Below, in pieces: positions 1-11,083 of a stretch of DNA of 64,000 nucleotides. Position 1 is the stretch's first letter. Every line of letters begins with the position of its first letter. The stretch is from NCBI GenBank assembly GCA_027475525.1, contig JAMWFC010000051.1:1-64000 (forward strand). The letters are read 5' to 3'. Made by a program: the position numbers and the translations under genes. The DNA is from Macrolepiota albuminosa. Its lineage: Eukaryota; Basidiomycota; Agaricomycetes; Agaricales; Agaricaceae. The notes under the pieces were generated by a model that searched no databases, had not been told where the DNA came from, and saw only the letters and a program-made list of their open reading frames with translations.

Positions 1-659
1 GTACGAAATACAGGGGTGAGTAGCGATGAAAAGATAACGAGCGATTATCAGTCACGGCCGCTCCACATTTTGTGACGAGGACTTCAAATTGTGACTAAGG
101 GCTTTTCGATTGCCATGCTTGCACCCCATAGATCATTGCAGCCTCAGAACGTGGCGTGTAGAGTGTTGCCGGCACCAAAAAACAGGATGCTTTCAATGTT
201 CAATGGATTTTTCGTGCTCTATTATTGACTGGAGTCCTATTCTTGAGAAACGTCTACGATCGACAATAAATTGCACGCCACGATTTCTTCGTCATAACTA
301 ACAACGTTGTCTGTCGACCGTATATGCTTTTTGATCGTGTGGAGGTAGTCAGCTCTGCAGATTGTGGCTCGACCCAGCTTGGTTTACAACAGACGGCGAG
401 GACAGCATTCCAATCTCTTACCTCAGCTATTCTGCGACTTTGAGCTCTGGAATTTCGGTTGATTGGAACCCTGGACCATACAGCAACGTGCACGCACAAC
501 TTATTTGACAGCATTACCCAAATCACCAGCAGCTCTACGAATAAACAAACTTCACTTCGACTCCTTGCCGGAGTGGTTACCCACTTTCTGTTCGTGCTTT
601 CGATGCCCGATTTAATAGAATTTTGTGGACGATAAAGGCCATGTGACGGGACGAAGTGA
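1..659. other. no gene supported
   Basis: I see no convincing coding exon here. Short open stretches exist on both strands, but none shows a recognisable domain or a clear chain of splice sites. It may hold 5' exons of the possible gene that follows. Confidence 0.3.
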
Positions 660-1136
660 CTGCGGCTGGCTGCACATGGATGCCCTTCAAGAATCATTTG
701 TGATTGGGTGCCTCTCTTATATGGTTATCGAGACCCAGCAAGGGGAGTGTCTATTTCGACAGAAGACGATAAGTCAGCTGAGAGTGATGGAGAGGTTGGT
801 TTGGTAATTGCCGATAAAGATTCGGTCGAGGATACCGTTAAAATTCCTCCGGTCTCGCAAGAAGAGCTTCGAGAAGTTTACTCGCCTGAAGCTTTTTCAG
901 GCATTTCGCAACAAATGCACCAGATAGTCGTCAAGGATCTGTGAGCGCGCACTATACTCAAAACTTATGTTTACAAAGTGTTCCCGTAAATTCATTCTCC
1001 TTGCAGAGGCCATATTCTTGATATGACAGAGTACGTTTTGGGGGACAACCAGAGTTCGGTGACCCGATCACATCGCGGACTCTTGAACAAGGTTTGTGTG
1101 CAGGCAAGTGGCGGAACTTTTACAGCCGGATCTTGA
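660..1136 (+). CDS. possible 3' exons of an unrecognised gene
   Basis: An open frame runs from about 660 to 943 with an acidic, Ser/Asp/Glu-rich composition that looks like real protein. A GTGAGC donor at about 944 and a TTGCAG acceptor ending at 1006 let the frame continue through a second exon to a TGA at 1134-1136. The 5' end is not resolved. No domain is recognised, so this may be the last part of a gene or a relic. No function can be inferred. Confidence 0.3.
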
Positions 1137-2030
1137 GACAAAGATAGAGAAAAAATATCAAGCCGAGACGAGACGAACGATGCGACTGAGGTGTACGTCG
1201 GAGTTATGCCAGGATACTTAATGACATTTGTCTACTTAATTCGACGCGAGGAGCAAGGCAATCATTGACAGGCCCCTAAGTCATTGCATATCGTCTACAA
1301 CAGATTATGTGATAGAGATGCTCACGTTCCAACAGTATCGGACTCAAGACGGGTATATGCAGGTGCCTTACAGGTTCCTTGGTCCCACGCACAAATATTA
1401 ATAGGACCGCTGTGGAATAGTAGAGCCACTATTAGTGCATCGAAGCATACACCTCTCCTTCCCCCAAGCGGCTAACTTGAATCCCAAGAAACACCAATAC
1501 GGATGACTTATAACATAAACCATAGCGTGCATTTTAGACAGCTAATGGCTTGCACGACAGCCTACATTAAGGGAAGCATCAAACAAGGACTGACGTTTGC
1601 TTTGGAAGTAAGTACATGGGTTCTGAGACGACACCTTTGTAGCTTTTGTTACCTAATTCAATGGCATTCGACGAACGGTTGACTTTTTTCCCCCCGAAAC
1701 TTTCTAGTTTGTTGCGACAACTAGGGTCGAGTGATTCGAGTAGTTTTATTGACTACTCAAGAATAGGTAGGGCATTGATCGAATTGCACAAGTGACCATC
1801 AATCCAGCCCTAAGTCCAAGAAGGTGAATAAGAATTCTATCAGACATAACCATGTCAGCAGCCGAGGAACCCCCCTCCCCCCATTCCGATGGTCGGGGCC
1901 GGGGCCGAGGCCTGGGTCAACGAGACGCATTCTTCACATTTCAAGCGTCGATATACATCTACATCTAACATAAAGAGGAGATAATATTCAGTTCAAGCCA
2001 TAGGACGCAATACACAATTGTGAGGGTTAT
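1137..2030. other. intergenic, no gene seen
   Basis: No supported coding, RNA or repeat feature. A GGGGCCGGGGCC-like purine/GC-rich patch lies near 1890-1915. Nothing else stands out. Confidence 0.4.
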
Positions 2031-2050
2031 AGATACAGCAAGCAACGTTA

Positions 2051-2610
2051 CTACAAATTCATCAAAGAGAAAGAAAAAAACGAAGGATGTGTGTCGAAAA
2101 GAACGATGGAAGCCAAGACCAGAACCAGAATACCCACTAAACCCGAAACAACGAGAAGAAAGACACGAGAGCTACGAGGAAGATCACATATGGCGGCGGC
2201 GACCTTGTAGAGCATCTGAACGGCAGTTTTCCATCCCACGCCGAGTACATAGGTCGCCCATGATTGTTATGGAGCCGCTTGTCGAGCTGGTGGTGTTTTG
2301 TGCTTACCCCGAACGTCTTCGCCTTGTTCTTTCCCACTTTGGGCAAGCTTGGTCGAAGCCAACGAAGAAGCGTCCGAAGCGTGTATGGAAGCTGCTATGC
2401 CGCTCAAAGACGTATGTGCCGTAGAAGATCTGCGACGAGTCACCACGGGCAGATCTGATGAAAAATCAGCCACGAGGACAGCAAACTCTAATGTGCCGTA
2501 GAAGATCTGCGACGAGTCACCACGGGCAGATCTGATGAAAAATCAGCCACGAGGACAGCAAACTCTAAAAGCAATGTTACCTTTCATGTGTTCCTCAATA
2601 CTACTAGCAG
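2051..2610 (-). CDS. possible small membrane-protein gene
   Basis: On the minus strand a Ser/Ala-rich frame (about 2470 to 2300) precedes a GTAAGC donor near 2305 and a CAG acceptor near 2221. Downstream frames reach a strongly hydrophobic C-terminal stretch (about 2190-2100), in the manner of a small tail-anchored protein. A 77-bp duplication at 2414-2567 disturbs the 5' half. The exact exon phase is not settled and no family is recognised. It lies immediately 3' of SSK1 and could alternatively be misread SSK1 3' sequence. Confidence 0.25.
2414..2567. repeat. 77-bp exact tandem duplication #1
   Basis: Copies 2414-2490 and 2491-2567. It lies in the unresolved small-gene region 3' of SSK1. 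Confidence 0.95.
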
Positions 2611-2670
2611 AGGGCGGAGATGAGGATGTACCTAATGCATTGTCGTAAAAGTCAGGATCACTCGTTTACA

Positions 2671-5600
2671 CTAGAAAGGAAAGGACAAACCAAGCTGTGG
2701 CCAATAAGCCACCCTATCAGAATTTCGAGCGATCGACAAGGTCGGAGAGATCGGTATACCATTCGCCAAGTTGATAGAGCTCCCAGAGAGCCCCGGCGGA
2801 CTAGTAGACACAGCCAAAGATGGAGAAGTCCGCGCGTTAGGCACGACCACCTGTCGACTAGGCGATGGCGTTGATCGGCCTGGTGGCACATGCAGACGTT
2901 CCGCGACACTCTGAGCTTGTGCCGCCTGCGCATTCGACATATTCTTGATCGCCTCTGATGGTCTATGATCGGCCCACATCTGCAGAGCCTTGAGAGAGCC
3001 CCATTCGATGATTTTGCTGTTCAACCAGACGAGGGAGACGGGCTTGGTGAGAAAGTCGTTGCACCCGGCTGCGAGTGCTGCTACTCGATCACTCTGAAGA
3101 GCTGATGCAGTGAGGGCGACAATAATGACGGAGGAACGGTACGGTGAAGTAGAATACTTGGTCTCAGTTGAGCTGTCGGATGGCGTTGGGTTGTCATCGA
3201 AGGGCGTTTCGGGGGGATAGCCATTCGTAGCATTGACTTGTTCTAGTCGTCGGATCTCCTTTGTTGCCTGTATACCGTCCATGATCGGCATTTGGATATC
3301 CATCTAGATACGCAATTCATCTCTACGTCCACATCCATCGAGTCAGAGAAACACTCACAAGAATAAGATGGAAAACCCCAGTCCGGAACTTCGTCACTGC
3401 CTCCTGCCCGTTATTCGCCAACTCGTACTTGATCCTCTTCTGTTTCATGAACTTCGAAAGGATAGTCTGATTGATCGGGTTATCTATGTCGTTAATATTG
3501 CATCAACTGAATAAGAAAAAAAAACAACAGAATAAAAAGAAACATACCATCGACAATCAACACACTAATAGGCGGAACAAAATTTCTATCCGCCGCAGCC
3601 ATCACCTTCCTATTCGCAGCAGCCAACGCCGTCGAAACCGTTGACGAGGACAAAACAGATTCTGGCTGTCCCCTTCCAGGTGTTACCCTCTTCGCAACAG
3701 GCCCATTGCCGGTATCAGGTTGCGGAGACCCAGGAGGAGTCGCCTTGTGTCCCTCCACACCCAAACCCACACCCGCAGTCCTGCGCGCTGCCGCCGCCGC
3801 CGTAGTCGTTCCACCACTCCCAGTATCATGATCCTCGCGCGAAGCAGACGATCTCCGCGAGAACGTCCTAGAGCTCGACGTTGACGCCCGCGTGCGCGCA
3901 GGCGTATCCGGAGAGCGCGTCGGGGACGGGGACGTAGCTGTCGTCGAATGCAACGCGGAAAAACTCATCGTCCCATTCCGTTCGTTACTCTGGACCGACA
4001 ACCGCGAGCTCCGCCGTTTCTGTTCCGGCACGTTGAGGTGGCCTTTATCTCGCTCCATCGACTGAGCGGACGGGTTCCGTGGAGACTTGTTCCGGGGCGA
4101 GAAGAATATCCCCGCAGGCTGGCCGTCAGGACTCTGGATCATGAGTCCCGACGAGGGCGACGCGCCAAGCTTCGTTGTCGCTTCGGAGAAGTATTCGACG
4201 TTATCGGATATGGATAGCGGAGAGGGAGGCGGGAGATGGTTCGCGTTCATCTCCGCAATGTCTTTCGTGGATTTCGACGAGCGGTCCGAGTTGGTTCTTG
4301 ATCCAGACGGTCGTGGTTTTGGTGAGGATCTAGGACTCTTTGTCTCGGCGCTGCTGCTGTAGCTATGGAAGAATGACCCGGTCGTGTGTATGGTCGGGCT
4401 GGTGGGAGTAGTAGCGATAGGGCTGAAGAAAGGATCTACGACTGGCTTGGTGACTGCCGTGTATAGCGCAGTGAAGAAACGGCGGGGCCCGGCGGGCTTT
4501 GGAATCACCATGACTTCGGGTAGTGGGATGTTTGAAGCCATGTGGTAAGTCATTATCGACTGAATTACGTCCCTGATGAGTTTATAATTTCCGATACTGG
4601 TGAAGTGTACAAGGACGGGAGAATTTGACATCGGCGGTGGGCCTATTGCGCGGTTAACTTGAGGTGATGAGCGGGTTCTATGGTGAGATGCTAGTGAAGG
4701 TCTCTTGCGGAGCGTAACGTTCAGGGGGTAGGGTTTGTCCATGCCAGCGCGAAGAACATGTAACTGCTGCTTTAAGACTTCAATATCGTCGTCTATAAAG
4801 ATGAAAGAAGGCTGATCCTTTGGCGAACTCGATGGACCGGGACTGTCAGGCTTTCCATAGTTTCTGGGTAGGCCCATGGAAGGCGATGATGGAGTATTGG
4901 ACAAATTGTCAGCGTCGTCATCTGTCGATACGTGCGTGATCTCCATGCCCAATGCGACGAGACAGCTTGTGAGATGCTGGGCGAAAGAACCTTTTGGGTT
5001 TGCATACAAGGTCACTCTTCTTCCCTTCAAACTTTCCGCAAATATGGTGAGCTGGTCTACGGAAGGTTCTCCAGATATGTGTTCAAGGTCACTCTTCTTC
5101 CCTTCAAACTTTCCGCAAATATGGTGAGCTGGTCTACGGAAGGTTCTCCAGATATGTGTTCATCGTCGTGCTGTCCTTCGACAGGGATTTCAAAACAGAC
5201 GGTGACCCACGATCTAGGGCGAGAACGAAATTACAAGTCCGACCGTGTGTGAAGGTCTTGGGTGGTGGTAAGTCAGGCGTGAGGGTTGCTCCTATCTGGC
5301 GCAGGATTCGTTGTAATAGGAGAATAGAAAAGCAGGGTTGGACACGGGAAACAGTTGAGGATGCGCAAAATTTGTGGGATATTTTAATAGTGCAAGAAAG
5401 TGGGTCTACAGATTCAGGGGGCACTCTATCATCGTCAGTTGAAATGGCTCCAAAGTGAAGGCCTAATTCTATGGTGTCGCCTGACTGAGCTGTAGCGATG
5501 ATTTGACGAACAATCTATGCAAAACCGTCATGTCTCTACGAAGAAAAGCAAAGAAGTTGCAGCGTACATGCGACAAAGCATAAGCTATTCCGCTCTCTGC

Positions 5601-6389
5601 ACCTTTGACACACACGTGTCGCAAGCCACTGTCATCCCCATGGTAGAGGACCAAATCCACACCAGCCTTGGCTGCTGTCCCACTCAGTGAGTCGCCGACG
5701 TTCTGGAGCAGCTCTCCGATGTCGAAGTCCGACAGGAGGGGAGGAGCCATATCGTCGTCCGCAGGCGACTGTGGAGCCGAACAAAGTCCGCTCATATTCG
5801 CCGACATGTAATTGAGGTTCTTCATCAAAGTCAGCATGGCAGACATGGCCGAGGTAGGCACCGACAACGAGCACGCAGAGAACTGCTCCTTGGCAGGATC
5901 CAGGAGCTGAGGAGGGGATATCTGGAGCATAGTCTGGACCATGGTCTGCACGGAATCTGCCAACTCGATCGAAAGCTCGTTCAATCGGTACGAATTGGAC
6001 AAGGAGAGTTCATCCGTCTGAGACGACGTATCGGATCTCCTAGGATTCCTGAGATACCTGAGCTGTGAAGGCAAAGGCATAGTTAGTGCACGCGAGAGCC
6101 GTGGCTGGCCCAGTCGCGACGTCCCAGACCTTCGCACAAAAGGAGGCGCCTTGATACGTCCGCCCTCGTCTGGCTCGACGACCTCCTGACCCTCGTCTCC
6201 TGAATCAGCATCAGACGACTCCGAGTCTGCCTCGGTGAAGTTGAAGGAGACACGTTCTGAGGCAGGCGGCGTTGATGCGGTACGAGTTGCCGGTGACCAG
6301 GAGAGACTGAACTTGTTGAGGTCGGGATGGATGCTATCCCCACCGTCGACCGAGGGTAGACGAACAGTAGGGAGCATTGGCGCTTCCAT
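2671..6389 (-). CDS. SSK1: Ssk1-type response regulator
   Basis: Cytoplasmic response regulator that, in fungi, receives phosphate from the Sln1-Ypd1 phosphorelay and controls the Ssk2-Pbs2-Hog1 stress MAPK cascade. The long N-terminal part is Ser/Pro-rich and includes a segment with acidic IDDD/VSTDDD strings. The receiver domain is C-terminal: VLIVDDNPINQT, then the phospho-acceptor Asp in MDIQMPIMDG, the VALTAS switch threonine and the FLTKPVS lysine. Introns are 5515-5567, 3484-3547 (splitting the two acidic Asp codons) and 3304-3358, all GT-AG. The start is the ATG at 6387-6389; no earlier in-frame ATG is seen nearby. The coding frame is broken only by the 77-bp duplication at 5007-5160; reading one copy joins the two halves in frame. 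The 3' end may be slightly different if a last intron exists near 2690. Confidence 0.88.
5007..5160. repeat. 77-bp exact tandem duplication #2 (in SSK1)
   Basis: Copies 5007-5083 and 5084-5160. It shifts the SSK1 frame. With one copy, the exon reads straight through. Confidence 0.97.
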
Positions 6390-6771
6390 GGCCGATGGAG
6401 TGGCCAGGTGAAATCGCGGACTAGATGAGACAGATTGCTTCTGGTTAAATATGACCTTAAGGATATAAAGGATTGGTTACCTCGGCAGTAGTAAAGAACT
6501 GGAGTTTAATGGTGGAAATTATAAGTAAATGCAAGGCAGTGAAGCCCTGCGTGAACGTGGTCGAGCACAAGGCCACAGTCGACTTGAAAGTATCTCGCAC
6601 TAACTGCACCGACTCAAACAACACCAAATTCTTCTTCCACTTCACAAACTTTACATTCAAAACGAAACTAGACGATCAAGTATATAAACAGTCTTCTTTC
6701 ATACAACATGCCTTAACAAAATGCCAAGGCACTTTTTCTTTTCACTCTTGGCACCTTCTTGACGCTTACGC
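6390..6771. promoter_or_regulatory. SSK1 upstream region / ARS2 3' flank
   Basis: 382 bp between the SSK1 start and the ARS2 stop codon, both genes on the minus strand, so it should hold the SSK1 promoter and the ARS2 3' UTR. A TATATAAA-like string lies near 6681, too far from SSK1 to be an obvious TATA box for it. No defined motif is claimed. Confidence 0.4.
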
Positions 6772-9700
6772 CTAATAACTCAATTCAACATCACCCTAAA
6801 AAAGAGGGGGGGCAAGACATCAGTCAAGCCGAAACAGGCAAGCCAGGCTCCGGCACTTACTTCAGCAACCAGATCCATGTCGTGATAACTGACACGTTTC
6901 CCAGCAGCCGCCCGTGGGTCTTCCTTCGCATCAGGCGGTGGCGGCGGTGGCGGCCCACTCTGCCCGCCTCCATTCCTCCCGCGCCTCGCTGTGGGTCTTC
7001 CTTCGCATCAGGCGGTGGCGGCGGTGGCGGCCCACTCTGCCCGCCTCCATTCCTCCCGCGCCTCGCTGCACCACGTTCACTTCCTGCGTTCCCACTGACC
7101 AGCGCAGAATCCAACGCTGCGCCGTGGGTTTCGGCGGGAGTCCCGCGCCAGCAGGCAAGGGCACACTGTCTGAGCCAATGCTCGTTGCGTACCCGCCGAG
7201 GCGTTCGCTCAGACGTCGCGCAGTGATTGCGTCGTCTCGCCGGGACGGGACAGGTCGCGGGTAACCACCGGGTAGACCGTATGGAACTGGAGGTCCACTA
7301 CCGTAAGGATGGGGTTCCCAGAAATTGTTACTGTGATAAGACGGAGGATAGCTCGATGGGTATGGTGCACCACTACCGTAGTACGGACCGTAGTCCGAAC
7401 CGTGGTAAGCAGGTGGAGCTTGAACGCCGTATGCTTGAGGCGGAGGTACCTGGCTGCTGTTGCCGGTGATTTGGGGTGGATGCGTGAAGGGCTGAATGTG
7501 ATGAGGGTCAAGCGCGAAATTATTAAAGTAGGGAATCTACAAAACACCGAGGTTAGAAATTTGTTGCATGTGATAGGACGTACATCATCAAGGTGTTTAA
7601 CAAGCTCAGGATGCTTGTTGGCGATGTGTTTCTCAACAAAGGACGTCGCTTTGAAAAGCTTTTGACATGTTTTACACCGGAACTTGCCCTCATCCTCTTG
7701 TTTGATGTAACTCTCAACCGCCTTCGTCAGCTCCCTTCACACAAAGATGAAAAACTGAATTAACAAACAACGGAATCATTCACTCACTCTTCATAACTCT
7801 TAGCAGAATAAGCACGTGGATCAACTGCGTCTCGATTTATCAACAACGCTAGTTTCGAGTCCAACCATTCCAACCACCGATCATCTAATATGGTATCAGC
7901 CATGCCGCACAACACGCGCCAGGAACGCGAAGACAAAAAAGACATTCCAACCACCGATCATCTAATATGGTATCAGCCATGCCGCACAACACGCGCCAGG
8001 AACGCGAAGACAAAAAAGAGTGCAGACCATTTCTCTTCCAATCCCTGTCTCCTTGCCTATCCTTTTTCACATCCTTCTCTTTTCCTTCTCCGCATTGACT
8101 CCCTCCGTTGTCTCATCCTCCTTCTTCTCGGCCTTCTCAGCTTCGGTCTTGATCTCCTCAAGCATCGCCTTTGACAAGGGCCTCCTCGCATGCTTTAAAC
8201 ACTTACGCTGCAATTCCTCAACATGATCGGTTACAACGGCACAATAGTAGCAAGTATGAAAGGCAGCCCGCAAATAGGCAATGTACAGGTCCAACGAGAC
8301 GACAACCTGCATCACCACAAGAATTAGTAAACGGTTTAGGCAGCCCGCAAATAGGCAATGTACAGGTCCAACGAGACGACAACCTGCATCACCACAAGAA
8401 TTAGTAAACGGTTTTCCTTGTGAAGAAAACAAAGAATTTGACCTTCTTGTCCTCATACACCTTCTCATCATTTTCATCCACCAGCCCCAAATCACGCATA
8501 TCAGACATGATCTTCTCAACCCTCCTCCCTCATACACCTTCTCATCATTTTCATCCACCAGCCCCAAATCACGCATATCAGACATGATCTTCTCAACCCT
8601 CCTCCCATTGCATGAGACCCATTCTCCTTGGGCTCCGGCTCTTCCTCTGCATCCTCTGCCTCAGGAACAACATCTGCAAATCCCATCCCCGTCAGGTTTG
8701 TCAGTCTCACCGTCACCTTGCCACAGACGACGGTTTGAATTGCGTAGCGTCATAGCTTGCTGTTCAAGGATTGCAGCGAGTGCTTTGATGCTGGCAAGGT
8801 CTTTACGTATCCGATCGGGCTTGCTAGCGACTTCAGGCGCGTAGCGGATACGGTTCGTGAAGGGACGCTGGTTGTGGTTAACATGCAATTTAAAGCCCTC
8901 AATCTATTGCGAGAGATTAGAAACGATTCTGTAGGCTTCACAAAGACTTACCTTCTTTTCAGACAACTCAGATATGACTGCTGGCATATCAGCGTCATCA
9001 CGGAATCTCAACCAACCAGCACGGTAATAATTGCGCTTTTGCAATGGATCACCAAGAGCAAGATAGACGAAACCAGAAATTTTTCCGCACGCCTACCGAA
9101 ATAAAACAGTAAGCCAACAAGATAAAAGTCAGCTAACGGCTCGTACATCTTCAAGCTTGACGCGTCCAATATCCGGAGGAATGGTACGAATCATAACCTG
9201 GTTACCTTCGGGAGGAACTGAACATCTTCAAGCTTGACGCGTCCAATATCCGGAGGAATGGTACGAATCATAACCTGGTTACCTTCGGGAGGAACTGATT
9301 TCCTCGCCACGGTTAGATCGTTTATCTGTAACATTTTTTCCGAAGCATCTGCCCTACTAGTATCATTCTCTCCAGGTTCTTCATCTGCATCGACATTAAA
9401 CTGCATATCTTCATCAATTCCACCAGATTTCTCCTCTCCTTGTCCATTAGGTTCAGTAGCATTTTCTCCGTTGACAACGCTCTCCTTAACAGGAGAAGAC
9501 GGTTCCAACTCAGACTCATTCAAAACCGGGTCAAATTTACCCAACTCGAGATCAAGAAGGAAGGTGTCAAGTCTACCCTTCCAACCCTCCTTCCTCACTC
9601 GCATACGCAAGTTTTGCATCTCTGGCGACGGATCATACTTTTCAGCAAACCACGGCGACTTCCTATGATGGTCAAACATAGTTTGTAGCTACAACACGGG

Positions 9701-10407
9701 TCAGGAGGAAAGTATGTGTACAACGTTCGTGCTAACCTGTGTCGCCGCGAAGTCTTTTTTGTACGCTTCCCACTTACTTTTAATACCATTACGAGGCTTG
9801 GAACCGTCGCCTGCTTCTTGTTCAGCTGCTTTGTCGGCGTTGTCCTCCTCAATGGCCTGCTGAGGATAAAAATACCGGAACCACTCCGCATATTGCTTTA
9901 AAGATGCAGGATAGTCGAAGGTATGGGGATCCGGAGGAGGACGACGCGCAGGCGGGTAGGCCGAAGGATGACCACGTCGAGGTGGCGATGGGTAGCCGTA
10001 ACCTCGAGAATGAGCGTCTGTATAAGAACCATAAACGAGGGCAGCAAGCAGGAAAGAGAGCATAGAAGCAAACCGTAATCATCATTATAACGCGGGCGAG
10101 GGTCATACCGGTCTCTGTCGTAGGGTGACATGGACCGTCGCCTCTTCCGGCCAGCTAGATGGCAAAGTTTTTTTTTCAGATATAACGTCAATTGTATAGT
10201 ATTGTTGAGCATACTTTCATCGAGTGGAGGGCTCCGACTCCGTCCACGACGACCGTAGTCGTATCCAGGTCTGTCGTAAACTCCCCAAGCGCGGTCCCTG
10301 TCATAAGTGTCATACTCTCCTCTATACATGTCCTGCATTGGTTCTCCATATGGAGGTCTAGAGCGCGGTGAACGAGAACGAGAACGTGCAGGATATGTCC
10401 AGGACAT
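6772..10407 (-). CDS. ARS2: Ars2/Serrate-type RNA-processing factor
   Basis: Nuclear zinc-finger protein that in plants and animals bridges the cap-binding complex to microRNA processing, 3'-end formation and RNA decay. The N-terminus is RS-rich (MSWTYPARSRSRSP) with a basic KRRRSMSPYDRDRY segment. An Ars2-type block follows (FDYPASLKQYAEWFRYFYP near residue 100), then an acidic region and the helical KSPWFAEKY region. A C2H2 finger (FRCKTCQKLF...HIANKH) lies near 7560-7720, followed by NNFALDP and a Pro/Tyr/Gly-rich tail. The last intron (GTAAGT...TTTTAG, about 6795-6860) leads to a short exon ending at TAG 6772-6774. The start is the ATG at 10405-10407. Five 77-bp duplications interrupt exons or introns; with one copy each the family order is intact. 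Confidence 0.87.
6914..7067. repeat. 77-bp exact tandem duplication #3 (in ARS2)
   Basis: Copies 6914-6990 and 6991-7067, in the Pro/Gly-rich 3' end of ARS2. Confidence 0.97.
7866..8019. repeat. 77-bp exact tandem duplication #4 (in ARS2)
   Basis: Copies 7866-7942 and 7943-8019, in the ARS2 region 5' of the zinc-finger exon. Confidence 0.97.
8261..8414. repeat. 77-bp exact tandem duplication #5 (in ARS2)
   Basis: Copies 8261-8337 and 8338-8414. It spans an exon/intron edge of ARS2. Confidence 0.97.
8451..8604. repeat. 77-bp exact tandem duplication #6 (in ARS2)
   Basis: Copies 8451-8527 and 8528-8604. It begins 190 bp after the start of the previous duplication. Confidence 0.97.
9145..9298. 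repeat. 77-bp exact tandem duplication #7 (in ARS2)
   Basis: Copies 9145-9221 and 9222-9298. It interrupts the exon containing VMIRTIPPDIGRVKLEDV. Confidence 0.97.
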
Positions 10408-11083
10408 GTTTAAGAAGAAAGAAAGCTGAGGTAGAGAGAGAGAAGAGAAGACGGCCGATCAGAGCCTGTCTGAGAGAGGTCGAGCATAGTGAAGCACAGA
10501 CCTCTTGGGATCACGACACAAAGCGTTGGACGTTGGCCACAACGACGAGCTCTGCTCTGCTCAATGGTGTTCGCGATCAACCTGTCAACACGCTCGATTC
10601 TCTCACTCGTTCCCATTTTTAGTCGCCGATTGAAAATGTGTAAATTCCGACACTCGGAGGCCCGTGCACGGGATAATCGATCTTGCACTTTCATCATTCA
10701 AGCTTAGAGCGCTGTCAGAACTTGAAGCAGGTATTACAAAGATTCATTGTCAACTTAGTCTTTTGGGAAGGAAAGCCTCTGGAAAGTCTTTCTGCGTGAT
10801 TCCATGGACATTAGACGACTTTTTTCGTTTGGTCTTTTTTGCATCAATCTGCGAATTCTGCTAGCCAACTTTTCCCCAATAACTTCTCACCTGCTCATCT
10901 GTATCATGGGCGCTCATATTGGGCCGCACACGTGAGAGGTATGTTTCTTACGGATAAGACACCCCTCGAGAATTCGTACTTGGAGGACATATCAACATTG
11001 GATGGGTGTGGTGAGGCGATTTATAAGATCTTGTCTCAATAAACGACGCCAACTGTACTCTAGGAAAGTGTTTCGAGTCCATT
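10408..11083. promoter_or_regulatory. ARS2 upstream region
   Basis: 676 bp between the ARS2 start and the stop of the next minus-strand gene. It must contain the ARS2 promoter and the neighbour's 3' UTR. A CT-rich stretch (CTTTCTTTCTTC on the minus strand) lies just upstream of the ARS2 ATG at 10408-10445, typical of fungal promoters. No gene is seen. Confidence 0.4.

Noticed and set aside
8067..8585. 172-codon minus-strand frame with repeated segments as a separate gene
   Set aside because: It is ARS2 exon and intron sequence read through two 77-bp duplications, not a repeat protein.
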